Source: Cupriavidus malaysiensis (GTDB lineage Bacteria; Pseudomonadota; Gammaproteobacteria; Burkholderiales; Burkholderiaceae). From it: a stretch of DNA of 64,000 nucleotides. The notes under the pieces were generated by a model, which worked only from the letters and a program-made list of their open reading frames with translations, ran no database searches and was not told the DNA's origin. The position numbers and the translations under genes were made by a program. The DNA is taken from contig NZ_CP017754.1 in assembly GCF_001854325.1 (NCBI RefSeq), positions 2,046,001-2,110,000 on the forward strand. Reading direction: 5' to 3'. This document shows positions 26,566 to 36,100 of this stretch, one piece after another. Each line of letters begins with the position of its first letter. Within the stretch, counting starts at the first letter, position 1.

Positions 26566-27867
26566 TCAGCCTTCGCTGGTCCACTCCACCTGCGCGCCCA
26601 GGCTGCGCAGGTTCTCCACGAAGCGCGGATGGGCGCGGCGGATCGGCGTGGCATTGCGGATCTCGGAGCGGCCGTCGATGCTGGCGGCGACCATGAACAG
26701 GGCGATCGCCACGCGGATGATGTAGGGGCTCTCCACCACCGCCGGGGTGAGCGGGTTGCCGCCGAAGGTAATCAGGCGGTGAGGATCGGAGGAGAAGACA
26801 TGGGCGCCGAACTTGGACAACTCGCCGGTCCAGCCCAGCGCGCCGTCGTAGACCTTGTTCCAGAACATCGCATTGCCCTGCGCACGCACGCCCAGGGCGA
26901 TGAAGATCGGCAGCAGGTCGACCGGGAAATAGGGCCAGGGTGCGGCCTCGACCTTGGTCAGCACGTTGCTGGTGAAGGGCGTCTGCACCTGCAGCGGGCC
27001 CGAACGTGCCACGCGCGACCAGCCGTCCTCGTGCACGATGCCGATGCCGAACTTGGCGAAGGTGCGGTCGATCAGCGGGAAATTCTCCGGTGCGCTGTTG
27101 CGCACCACCACGTCGCCACCGGTGATGGCGCCCAGTGCCAGGAAGGTGGTGATCTCGTGGAAATCCTCGTCGAAGCGGAACTCGCCGCCGCCCAGCGGCT
27201 TGCCGCCATGCACCGTCAGGCGCGACGTGCCGATGCCCTCGATGTGTACGCCCAGCATGGTCATGAAGCGGCAGAACTCCTGCACATGCGGTTCGGAGGC
27301 GGCGTTGGTCAGCGTCGAGGTGCCGTGGGCCGCGGCCGCGCACAGCACGAAGTTTTCGGTGGTGGTGACCGAGGCGTAGTCGAGCCAGTGGTCGGTCGTG
27401 CGCAGGGCGCCTTCGCTGCGCACCAGCAGCGAGCCTTCGGCGCGCGTCACCTCGCCGCCGAACGAGCGGAAGATGTCGACGTGCGGGTCGATCTCGCGCA
27501 CGCCGAGGGTGCAGCCCTTGACGTTGTCTTCCAGGCGCGCCACGCCGAAGCGGGCCAGCAGCGGCGGCACCAGCATGATCGACGAACGCATTTCTTCCGG
27601 CAGGCGGTGGCGCTGCGCGTCGAAGGTGGTGGCGCGGTGGTGCAGGTCCAGCGTGCCGGTCTCGCGGTCCCAATGGACGTCGCTGCCCAGCGTCGAGAAG
27701 ATCTCCAGGATCTTGCGCACGTCCGTGATATCCGGCACGCCGTGCAAGCGTAGCGGCGCGTCGGTGAGCAGGGTGGCGCAAAGCACGGGGAGGACCGCGT
27801 TCTTGTTTGCCGAGGGGGTGATGCGGCCGCGGAGCGGGGCGCCGCCATGCACGATGAGATTGGACAT
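26566..27867 (-). CDS. UDP-N-acetylglucosamine 1-carboxyvinyltransferase-like protein (MurA family)
   Basis: 433 residues, the normal size for MurA, which transfers enolpyruvate to UDP-GlcNAc in the first committed step of peptidoglycan synthesis. The start MSNLIVHGGAPLRGRITPSA and ANKNAVLPVLCATLL hold the family lysine (K in ANKNA). The active-site loop reads KGCTLGVREIDPHV where GGCTIGARPVDLH is usual, so the Cys115 equivalent is kept but its surroundings differ. The gene stands alone between the chemotaxis and a membrane protein gene, away from cell-division or histidine clusters where murA often lies. It could be a second copy. Confidence 0.85.
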   Translation of the reverse strand: MSNLIVHGGAPLRGRITPSANKNAVLPVLCATLLTDAPLRLHGVPDITDVRKILEIFSTLGSDVHWDRETGTLDLHHRATTFDAQRHRLPEEMRSSIMLVPPLLARFGVARLEDNVKGCTLGVREIDPHVDIFRSFGGEVTRAEGSLLVRSEGALRTTDHWLDYASVTTTENFVLCAAAAHGTSTLTNAASEPHVQEFCRFMTMLGVHIEGIGTSRLTVHGGKPLGGGEFRFDEDFHEITTFLALGAITGGDVVVRNSAPENFPLIDRTFAKFGIGIVHEDGWSRVARSGPLQVQTPFTSNVLTKVEAAPWPYFPVDLLPIFIALGVRAQGNAMFWNKVYDGALGWTGELSKFGAHVFSSDPHRLITFGGNPLTPAVVESPYIIRVAIALFMVAASIDGRSEIRNATPIRRAHPRFVENLRSLGAQVEWTSEG

Positions 27868-28107
27868 GAGTCGGGGTGCGGGAAAACGGAGGGGCCGGTA
27901 ACGGCGGGCCAATAAGGGCGGTCCGTATTGTACTGGGGACTGGCGGCCGCGTTTCCGAACCGAGAAGGCAAGCAGCGCGGCGGAGTGCGGGAACAGCCGC
28001 CTGGGGCGGCCAAGGTCTTGCCGGCGACACATTGTGCGGGTGCCTTGCCTGCCGCCTGCGGAAGTCTTTCGCTCGCGCGCGGCGCCGCCCATACTGAGAC
28101 AAGAACG

Positions 28108-28506
28108 ATGGCGGGAGAGGCTGAAATGGTCGAAGCTGCGTGGTGGCGGGGACGGGGCATGCTCATCGTGGTGCCAGCCTGCCTGTATCTGGCGGGGGCA
28201 GTCCTGCTGGCGGCGGGCATCATCGGTGCAAGCCTGGTGGACGCGATGCCCTGGCACGAGACCAGCTGGCAACTGGCCGGTGCCATGCCGGACACCAAGC
28301 TCTACGAAACCCGTCTGGAAAGCATCGGCGGCCGGGCGACCTTCCTGGCCGCGGAACTGACGCGCTGGCTGGGGGGCTTCTGCCATGGCAGGCCGCTTGC
28401 GATCGGCTTGCTGGCGGTCTGCGCCGGACTGGCGCTGGCGTGCTTCCTCGCGGCGCATCACCTGGTCCAGGCGCAACGGACCGGCGCACCGGCGGGGCGC
28501 CCCTGA
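28108..28506 (+). CDS. Two-helix membrane protein of unknown function
   Basis: 132 residues. A hydrophobic segment spans about residues 18-40 (LIVVPACLYLAGAVLLAAG), a second about 100-116 (IGLLAVCAGLALACFLAA), and between them lies an extracytoplasmic loop. The start ATG has no strong ribosome-binding site. It is divergent from the murA-like gene, with 240 bp between them. No family was recognised. Confidence 0.55.
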   Translation: MAGEAEMVEAAWWRGRGMLIVVPACLYLAGAVLLAAGIIGASLVDAMPWHETSWQLAGAMPDTKLYETRLESIGGRATFLAAELTRWLGGFCHGRPLAIGLLAVCAGLALACFLAAHHLVQAQRTGAPAGRP

Positions 28507-28625
28507 GTGCTGCCGTTCGTCTGCCGTTCGTCGGCGCGGATGGCGCCGGCCGGCTTGATGCTTGTCAATTTCGCGCAAAGTCCGGCTGCTATCCTGCTCC
28601 GCAACAAAGGAGGGAGGAGGCCTGC

Positions 28626-28880
28626 ATGCAAGAACGGACGCACCGCTACAAGGGGTTCACCATCCGGCTCGCCGTGCCTGACGCCATCGGCGTCGGAGAC
28701 GGCCACGGCTGGGTGCGCATCACCGGCCCGGACGAGAGTGTCGGTGTGCGCTTCACGCCGGACTGGATGCAACTACCGATCACGATCCGAGAGATCGAAG
28801 CCTGCCTGCTGGCTTACGCGACGGGGCTGATCGACAGCGAACTCGCCGGCGGCTTCGGCGTCGACCTCGAAGTCGGCTAG
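28626..28880 (+). CDS. Small hypothetical protein
   Basis: 84 residues with a very strong ribosome-binding site (GGAGGGAGGAGG) just before the ATG. Begins MQERTHRYKGFTIRLAVPDA and holds a middle region with WVRITGPDESVGVRF; predicted soluble. The strong translation signal and natural composition support it as real. It converges on and overlaps by 4 bp the MocR-type gene. Confidence 0.6.
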   Translation: MQERTHRYKGFTIRLAVPDAIGVGDGHGWVRITGPDESVGVRFTPDWMQLPITIREIEACLLAYATGLIDSELAGGFGVDLEVG

Positions 28881-30367
28881 CCAGGGCCGGAGCGCGCGCC
28901 GGCAACCTCGTCGAGGACGCGGGCCAGGCGGCAGACGGCGCCGTCCACGGCGTCTTCGGCCACGTTCGCGTAGCCGAAGACGAAGCCGTTGTATTGCGCC
29001 TGGGGCGTACCCGGCAACAGGTAGCGGCTGAGCGGGCGCAGCGCCAGCCCCCGTGCCGCCGCGGCGGCACTCACCGTGGTATCGGCCAGCGGCATCTCCA
29101 GGCGTGCGCTCAGGTGCATGCCGCCCGCGCTGGCGGAGACCGTCAAGCGCGTGCCCAGGTGGCGTGCCAGCGCGTCCTGCAGCGCATCGCGGCGCTGGGC
29201 GTAGAGGCGGCGCATGCGCCGCAGGTGGCTGGTGAATGCCCCGCTGTCGAGGAACTCGGCCAGTGCCAGCTGTTCGGCGACGTGCCCGCCCTGGGGGATG
29301 GCGCCGACGGTGCCGGCCAGCAGGGTGGCCAACTGTGGCGGCACCACCATGAAGCCGAGCCGCAGCGCCGGGAACAAGGTCTTGCTGAAGGTACCCAGGT
29401 AGATCACCGGCGCATCGGCCTCCAGGCCTTGCACGGCGGGGACCGGCATGCCGTCGCGGCGGAACTCGCTGTCGTAGTCGTCCTCGATGATCCAGGCACC
29501 GGCCGCGCGCGCCGCGGCGAGCAGCGCCAGCCGCCGCTCCAGGCTCAGCACCGAGCCGAGCGGATACTGGTGCGAGGGCGTGATGTAGACCAGTCGCGGG
29601 GGCACGCGCTGCCAATGTCCGGCCGGCGGCGCGAGCCCGTCGGCGTCCACCGGGATCGATTCCAGGCGCAGGCTGGCCGATCGGAAGGCGGCGTGCGCGC
29701 CCGGATAGCCGGGATCCTCCACCCAGGCGGTGTCGCCGGCATCGGCCAGCAGGCGCGCGCACAGGTCCAGTCCCGATTGCGTACCGGCGGTGACGAAGAC
29801 CTGCGCGGCTTCGCAGCGTACCCCGCGTGCCACGCGCAGGTACTCGGCGATGGCGTGGCGCAGCGCCGGCTGGCCGGCGGCCTGGCCTTGGCCCAGGTGG
29901 CGTGCCGACAGGCTGCGCCAGGCGCGCTCGATCGAGCGGCGCCAGCGCGCCAGCGGAAAGGCGTCCAGGGCCGGCACGCCAGGCACGAAGGGCAGCATTT
30001 CCCCGCTGTGCGGATCCTCGCGCCCGAGGCCCGCGGCACGGCGCGACAGGCCCGGCGCCGTCGCGGCGCGGTCCGCCGCCAGCAGATTCGCGAGGCGGGG
30101 CGACGACAGGCCAAGCCGGGCCACGGAGGTGCCATGGCGGTCGCCGGCGATGTAGCCCTCCGAGGCCAGCCGCTCGTAGGCGTACAGCACAGAGTTGCGC
30201 GCCATGCCCAGTTCGGCGGCGAGCACACGCGACGCGGTCAGGCGCGCGCCCGGCGCCAGGCGGCCGTCGAGGATGGCGGCGCGCAGGCTTTCGTACAGCC
30301 GCCGTTGCCCCGACATGCGCTCGGGGTGGCTGGCGTGGCTGGTGGCGAGCAACAGACCGTAGTCCAT
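28877..30367 (-). CDS. MocR/PdxR-type transcriptional regulator (GntR helix-turn-helix plus aminotransferase domain)
   Basis: 496 residues: an N-terminal winged helix domain of about 70 residues (LTASRVLAAELGMARNSVLY) fused to a fold type I PLP-dependent aminotransferase-like domain. The likely PLP-binding lysine is in GTFSKTLFPALRLGF and an aspartate in WIIEDDYDSEFRR. Such regulators sense PLP or a related amine to control vitamin B6 or amine genes. It is divergent from a PNPOx-like flavoprotein gene, with about 100 bp between them, which is the usual layout for a regulator and its target. Confidence 0.9.
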   Translation of the reverse strand: MDYGLLLATSHASHPERMSGQRRLYESLRAAILDGRLAPGARLTASRVLAAELGMARNSVLYAYERLASEGYIAGDRHGTSVARLGLSSPRLANLLAADRAATAPGLSRRAAGLGREDPHSGEMLPFVPGVPALDAFPLARWRRSIERAWRSLSARHLGQGQAAGQPALRHAIAEYLRVARGVRCEAAQVFVTAGTQSGLDLCARLLADAGDTAWVEDPGYPGAHAAFRSASLRLESIPVDADGLAPPAGHWQRVPPRLVYITPSHQYPLGSVLSLERRLALLAAARAAGAWIIEDDYDSEFRRDGMPVPAVQGLEADAPVIYLGTFSKTLFPALRLGFMVVPPQLATLLAGTVGAIPQGGHVAEQLALAEFLDSGAFTSHLRRMRRLYAQRRDALQDALARHLGTRLTVSASAGGMHLSARLEMPLADTTVSAAAAARGLALRPLSRYLLPGTPQAQYNGFVFGYANVAEDAVDGAVCRLARVLDEVAGARSGPG

Positions 30368-30469
30368 GCGGTGGCTCCAGGAAACTGCGGGTTCGTGGTT
30401 CTAGCAATGGTGCCACGCTCTCATTATTCTGGCGATCCGATCTCCTCTTCTCACCCTGAAGGCATCCGT

Positions 30470-31222
30470 ATGGCATCCACCGCGTCGTCGCCCTCCGCCC
30501 TGAACCCGGCATCCGTTCCCGCCGCAGCCGAGGCGGCCCAGCCAGTCCGGCAGGCGCCGTCGGCGCGCACCCGCATCCGGCGCATGCCGGCGCGCGGCAG
30601 CTATGACACTGCCGAGCTGCATGCCATCCTGGATGACGCCTACCTGTGCCACGTCGCCTTTGCCGACGAAGCCGGCACGCATTGCATTCCCACCGCCTGC
30701 TGGCGCGAGGGCGACCATCTGTACATCCACGGCTCCAACGGCAGCCGCATGCTGAAGGTGGCCGCCGCCGGTACCCAGGTATGCGTCACCGTGACCCACC
30801 TGGACGGCCTGGTGCTGGCGCGCTCGGCTTTCCATCATTCGATGAACTACCGCTCGGCGGTGATCTACGGTGTGTTCGAAACCGTCGAGGAAGCGCACAA
30901 GGCCGCCGCGCTCGATGCCTTCGTCGAACATATCGCGCCGGGCCGCTCGCATGAGGTACGGCGCGGCGACCGCAACGAGCTTGGCGCCACCACGGTGCTG
31001 CGGCTGGCCCTGGACGAGTCGGTGACCAAGTGCCGCCGTGGCGGGCCCAAGGACGACGAGGCGGACATGGCAGTGCCGGCGTGGGCGGGCGTGCTGCCGA
31101 TGGCGCTGCGCGGCGGCGCGCCGCAGCCCGATGGGGAGCAGGCCACGCTGCCTGCCTACGTGGGGCGCTGGGACGGGACGGTGGTGCCGGCGGGCAGAGC
31201 ATCGCCGGACGGCACGGCCTGA
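30470..31222 (+). CDS. PNPOx-like flavin-binding protein
   Basis: 250 residues. The first 35 are a low-complexity alanine/proline/serine lead. The body holds the split-barrel motif of the pyridoxamine 5'-phosphate oxidase-related family: YDTAELHAILDDAYLCHVAF, HCIPTACWREGDHLYIHGSN and SAFHHSMNYRSAVIYG. These proteins bind FMN or F420; the exact reaction cannot be said. It is divergently placed from the MocR-type regulator. The C-terminus is a proline/glycine-rich extension. The start ATG at 30470 follows GAAGGCATCCGT. Confidence 0.8.
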   Translation: MASTASSPSALNPASVPAAAEAAQPVRQAPSARTRIRRMPARGSYDTAELHAILDDAYLCHVAFADEAGTHCIPTACWREGDHLYIHGSNGSRMLKVAAAGTQVCVTVTHLDGLVLARSAFHHSMNYRSAVIYGVFETVEEAHKAAALDAFVEHIAPGRSHEVRRGDRNELGATTVLRLALDESVTKCRRGGPKDDEADMAVPAWAGVLPMALRGGAPQPDGEQATLPAYVGRWDGTVVPAGRASPDGTA

Positions 31223-31343
31223 GCGCTGGCGCGCGGGCCTCGCCGGCATTGAGATTTCGGTTGGCGGCGCCTATGCTCAGGAAGCGGCCGCGGCGGGCGA
31301 GAGACCTGCCTGTGCCGTCCATTCCGCGTCCGGGAGAATCGAG

Positions 31344-31661
31344 ATGAGAGCCAAGCTTGCCGCTTTGCCGGCCGTCTGCGCCGCCGCCTGCCTGAGTCTT
31401 GCACAGCCGGTGCTGGCCGCCGGCCCCAAGGACAGTCCCAATCCCGCGGACCGCTACGACTACAACTTGCGCAGCGGCAAGGGCGGGCCTGACGGCTCCG
31501 GCGGAAAGTTCGACCCCTACACCCAAGGTGCTAACAGCAGCACCAAGTCATCGCTGGCCGATGCGTCGGCGCCGCAGGCGAAGAAGAAGGCGGGCACGAA
31601 GTCCCACGGCAAGAAGGGCGCCAGGCAGCCGGCCAAGGCAAGCGAGGCCGGCGCCAGCTGA
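31344..31661 (+). CDS. Small exported basic protein, paralogue of the one at 53867
   Basis: 105 residues, Sec signal peptide (ALPAVCAAACLSLAQPVLAA, residues 7-26). The mature part holds DRYDYNLRSGK, KFDPYTQGANSSTKSS and a lysine-rich tail (KKKAGTKSHGKKGARQ). The same arrangement and the strings DRYDY and KFDPYTQGAN occur in the minus-strand gene at 53867-54145. The signal peptide and basic tail suggest a periplasmic or surface protein that binds nucleic acid or anionic polymer, but nothing is known. Located convergently to the efflux operon. Confidence 0.65.
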   Translation: MRAKLAALPAVCAAACLSLAQPVLAAGPKDSPNPADRYDYNLRSGKGGPDGSGGKFDPYTQGANSSTKSSLADASAPQAKKKAGTKSHGKKGARQPAKASEAGAS

Positions 31662-31694
31662 CGCACCAGCGGCGCCGCCGGCGCCCCCGGCGCC

Positions 31695-33146
31695 TCAGAG
31701 CGACGGGCGTTCGCCGATCGACAACTGCAGTTGCACGGCTGCCGCCGCGAGGTCGGCGCGTGCCTGCAGGTAGGCCTGGTAGGTGTCGTCGGCGGAGCGC
31801 TGCGCGTCCAGCACTTCCAACAGCGAGGCGGAACCGTGCCGGTAGGCGCGCCGTTTGCCGTCGAGCACGCGGTCGGCGTCCGGCAGCACTGACATGCGGT
31901 ATTGTTCCGCGTTGTCGCGCGCGGCGAGGTAGGTGGCATGCGCGCTGCGCACCTCCGTCTGCGCGGTGAGCTCGGCGCCGCGCAGGTCCAGCATGGCCTG
32001 TGTGATGCGGGCCTCGGCCTGCTCCAGTTCACCGCGCTGCAGGCGCGAGAACGGCAGCGGAATCGAGACCGAGACGCTCAGCATGCGCGAGCGCGCCACG
32101 CCATCGCCCAGCGGCTGACCATCGTCTCCCAGCGTGCCGTTGACGCCGGGCGTCAGGTCGAGGCCGACGTGCACGCTCGGGTCGACCCAGCGGTTGGCGC
32201 GGGCCAGCGCCAGGTTGTCGTAGGCGTTCTCCAGCGCCGCGCGCGCGATGCGCACGGTATCGCGCCGTTCCAGGGCCTGTGCCAGCAGGGCATCGAGCGC
32301 CGGTGGCACGGGCGGCAGGTGCTCGCAGTCGAGCGCCATGTCGCCGAAGGCTTCGGCGGTGGGCTTGCCGAGCGGGATGGCCAGCCGGATCTGCGCGCTG
32401 CTGGCGGCGGCGCGCGCGCTCTTGACCTCGGCGGCGAAGCGGTCGCGCTCCACGCGCGATTGCGCCAGTTCGAGGCCGCCGACGTCGCCGGCGCGTTGGC
32501 GTACCGCATTGGCGCGCGCGATTTCCGCCAGCGCCGCCAGCGAGGACTCCTGGCGCGCCAGCGCGGCGCGGCTGCGGCAGGCTTCCACGAAGGCCGCCGC
32601 GGCTTCGCTGTAGAGCCCGTTGCGGAAGCCTTCCACGCCGGCCTCGGTCAGGCGCAGGTTGGACCTGGCGGCCTGGATGCGGCGCGCGCGCTTACCGCCC
32701 AGTTCGATCGGCAGGTCCAGCCCCACCTCTTGGGTGCGGGGCGGCTTGGGCGATACGGCGCGGCTCATCTCGATATTGCTGACGCCGTAGGTGACGCTGG
32801 GATCGGGCCGTACGCCGGCGATGCTGATCTCCGCCTCGGCGCTGCGGATGGTCTGCTGCTGGGCGGCCAGGGCCGGATTGTGGCGCTCCACTGCGTCGAG
32901 GTACTCAGGGAAGCGCAGCCGGCCGGGACCGGGGGGCGCGACCGAGGGCGTCGGTGCGGACGCGGGCGCGTCGGCGGAGATCGGGCCTGCCGCTGCGGCG
33001 CTTGCCGCGCTGCTCACAGCGCCGGCCGCCGGCTGGGCGCCGGCATGGGCGGATGCGCTTGCCAGCCAGGCCAGCGCCAGCGTGGAAAAGGCGCTCGCCG
33101 CGCCGGCCAGCCGCCGCTGGGGCGGGAATGCAAGGAGTCGGGTCAT
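31695..33146 (-). CDS. Outer membrane efflux protein (CzcC/TolC family)
   Basis: 483 residues with an N-terminal signal peptide (to about residue 35) and the two-fold repeated coiled-coil hairpin architecture of TolC-type trimeric channels, rich in alanine, arginine and glutamate (for example AARADDTYQ-like stretches, RVERDRFAAEVKSAR). It lies last in the operon, 9 bp downstream of the RND pump. It would connect the pump to the outer membrane. Confidence 0.85.
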   Translation of the reverse strand: MTRLLAFPPQRRLAGAASAFSTLALAWLASASAHAGAQPAAGAVSSAASAAAAGPISADAPASAPTPSVAPPGPGRLRFPEYLDAVERHNPALAAQQQTIRSAEAEISIAGVRPDPSVTYGVSNIEMSRAVSPKPPRTQEVGLDLPIELGGKRARRIQAARSNLRLTEAGVEGFRNGLYSEAAAAFVEACRSRAALARQESSLAALAEIARANAVRQRAGDVGGLELAQSRVERDRFAAEVKSARAAASSAQIRLAIPLGKPTAEAFGDMALDCEHLPPVPPALDALLAQALERRDTVRIARAALENAYDNLALARANRWVDPSVHVGLDLTPGVNGTLGDDGQPLGDGVARSRMLSVSVSIPLPFSRLQRGELEQAEARITQAMLDLRGAELTAQTEVRSAHATYLAARDNAEQYRMSVLPDADRVLDGKRRAYRHGSASLLEVLDAQRSADDTYQAYLQARADLAAAAVQLQLSIGERPSL

Positions 33147-33155
33147 CTGGGTTCC

Positions 33156-36100
33156 TCAGGCGCGTGGGGACGGGTCGGCGGCATGTCCGGCCGTGGGGTC
33201 CGGCGCCGCGGCCGCGGCGCGGCGTTCGGCGCGGGACTCGATCAGGAAGTAGAGCGCGGGCAGCAGTACCAGCGTCAGCAAGGTGGCGGTGCACAGCCCG
33301 CCCACCACCACCGTGGCGAGCGGGCGCTGCACATCGCTGCCCAGGCCGGTGGCCAGCATCGCCGGCGTCAGGCCGAGGGCGGCGACGGTGGCGGTCATCA
33401 GCACCGGGCGCATGCGGCTGGCCGCGCCTTCGAGCACGGCCGCGCGCAGCGTGGCGCCGCGCTGCGCGCGCAGCCGGTTGATCTGCGCGATCATCAGCAC
33501 GCCATTGAGCACCGCCACGCCGAACAGGGCGATGAAGCCGACCGCGCTCGACACATTGAGCGTCATGCCGCGCAGCTGCAGCGCGGCGAGGCCGCCCAGC
33601 ATGGCCAGCGGCACGGCCAGCAGCACCAGCGCCGGCTGACGCAGATTGCGGAATTCGGCGAACAGCAGCACGAACATCAGTGCGAGCGTCATCGGCAGGA
33701 TCAGCGCGAGGCGTGCCTGCGCGCGGTTCAGGTTCTCGAACTGTCCACCCCATTCGATCTGCACGCGGCGGCCGTCGACCGGCACCGCCTGCGCGATCGC
33801 GGCCTGTGCCTCGCGCAGGAAGCCGGACAGGTCGCGCCCGCGTACATTGAGCCTCACGATGATGTGGCGCCGTCCCATTTCGCGCACGATCACGCTTTCG
33901 CCCGCGCTGGTGCGGATGGTGGCCACCTCGGCCAGCGGGATCTGGGCGCCGTTGGCGGCGCTGAGCATCAGCTCGCCGATGGCGTCCGGGCGGTTGCGTG
34001 CGGCGGACGGGAAACGCACCGTCATGTCATAGCTCTTCTCACCGACATAGAGTTGTCCGATGGGGGCGCCGCCGATGCCGGTGGAGACCAGCGTGGCCAC
34101 GTCGGCGGCATTGATGCCGTGGCGGGCGGCCGCGGCGCGGTCCAGTTCGATCTTCAGGTTGGGCAGCGGCGGCTCGACATCGACGGCCACGTCGGCCGCG
34201 CCGTGCACGCCGCGCAGCGTGCCGGCCACGCGGCCCGCCACGCTGCGCGCCTCGGCGAGGTCGTCGGCGAAGACCTTGACGACCAGATCGCTGTGCGCGC
34301 CGGACAGCTTGTCCTGCACGCCGTCGATCATCGGCTGCATGAAGGCGACCGAGTAGCCGGGCATCTGCGCGTAGCGTGCCGCCAGGCGCCCGATCAGCTT
34401 CTGCTTGTCCATGCCGGCCGGCCACTCGCGATAGGGCTTCAGGCCGACGCTGGCTTCGATATGCGAGGGCGTCCAGTAGTCGGTGCCGTCATCGTTGCGG
34501 CCGGTCTGCGTGACCACGTAGGACACCTCGGGGAACTCGCGCGTGACGCGGCGCAGTTCGTCGGCCATCCCGGCCGCGCGTTCCAGCGTGATGCCGGGTG
34601 GCATCTGTACCTGCAGCCACAGCGAGCCTTCGTCGAGGTAGGGCAGGAAATCGCGGCCGGTGGTCAGTCCCAGTACGGCCAGTCCGGCCAGCGCGGCGGC
34701 ACAGGCGGCCGCCACCCAGCGCCGGCCTCCGACGCTGCGCGCCAGGAAGGCCTGGTAGTGCCGGCCGAGCCAGTCGAGCACCGGATTGTGGAAGACCGGA
34801 CGCGGCTTGCGGAAGGCCAGCCAGGCGAGGCCTGGGACCAGCGTCAGCGCGACCAGCAATGCTCCGCCCAGGGCGGCACCCACCGCGTAGGCCATGGGCG
34901 CGAACAGCTTGTACTCGATGCGCTCGAAGGAGAACAGCGGCAGGTAGGCGGCGACGATCACCAGCATGCCGAAGCACATCGGCCGCGCCACCTGCAGCGT
35001 GGCCGCAATGGCATCGGCGGGTGTCAGCGGCAGGTCCTGCTGGCGCTCGCGCCGGCGCAGCATGTTCTCCACCAGCACCACGGCGCCGTCGACCAGGATG
35101 CCGAAGTCGATCGCTCCCAGGCTGAGCAGGTTGGCCGGGATATGGAAGTGCCGCATGAAGATGAAGGCGATCAGCAGCGCCAGCGGGATCGTCAGTGCCA
35201 CGATCAGCGCCGCGCGCGGGCTGCCCAGGCACAGCAGCAGGACCACGGCGACCAGCACCATGCCCTCGGTCAAGGTCATGCCGACCGTGCGCATGGTGGC
35301 CTCGATCAGGTGGCTGCGGTCGAGATAGGGCACCAGCTTGACATCGGGCGGCAGCAGCTTGCCGTTCAGGTCGGCCACGGCGGCGTGGATGCCGGCGAGC
35401 GCCTGGGCCGCGTTGTAGTCCTTGAGCAGCAGCACGATGCCGGAGACGGCATCTGCCTGCCCGTCCTTGCCGAGGATGCCGCGCCGCTCGACGTTGCCGT
35501 AGCGCAGCGTGCCGAGGTCCTTGACCAGCACCGGGGTGCCATCCTTGCTGGTGACCACCACGTTGCCCATGTCCTGCAGCGAGTGCAGCAGGCCGACGCC
35601 GCGCACCACGTAGGACTGTTCGCCGCGGTCCATCACGCCACCGCCGGCATTGGCATTGTTGGCGTTGAGTGCTTCAGTTACCTGCGCCAGGGTCAGGTGG
35701 TACTGGTTGAGCCTGGCCGGGTCCAGTTCGAGCAGGAACTGGGTGGTGAGGCCGCCGAAGTTGGTCACGTCGACCACGCCGGCCACCTTCTTCAAGCGCG
35801 GGATCACGGTCCAGGCCTGCAGGTCGGACAATTCGCGCAGGTCGCGCGTGGGCGATTCCAGCGTGTAGCGGTAGACCTCGCCAATGGGTGAGGTGTAGGG
35901 GTCGAGGCCGGGTTTGGCGTCGTAGGGCAGGTCCACTTCGGCCAGGCGTTCCTGCAGGCGCTGGCGTGCCCAGTAGCCTTCGGTGCCGTCCTCGAACACC
36001 ACCGTGACCAGCGACAGCCCGAACAGGCTGCGCGTGCGCAGCACGTGCATGCCGGGCGTGGCCAGCAAGGCGCGTTCGAGCGGAATGGTGATCTGCTGTT

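Noticed and set aside
31902..35891. A 1329-residue plus-strand frame opposite the metal efflux operon.
   Set aside because: Composition is that of an antisense shadow (glutamine, histidine, glycine and arginine rich) and the minus strand has recognisable RND genes.
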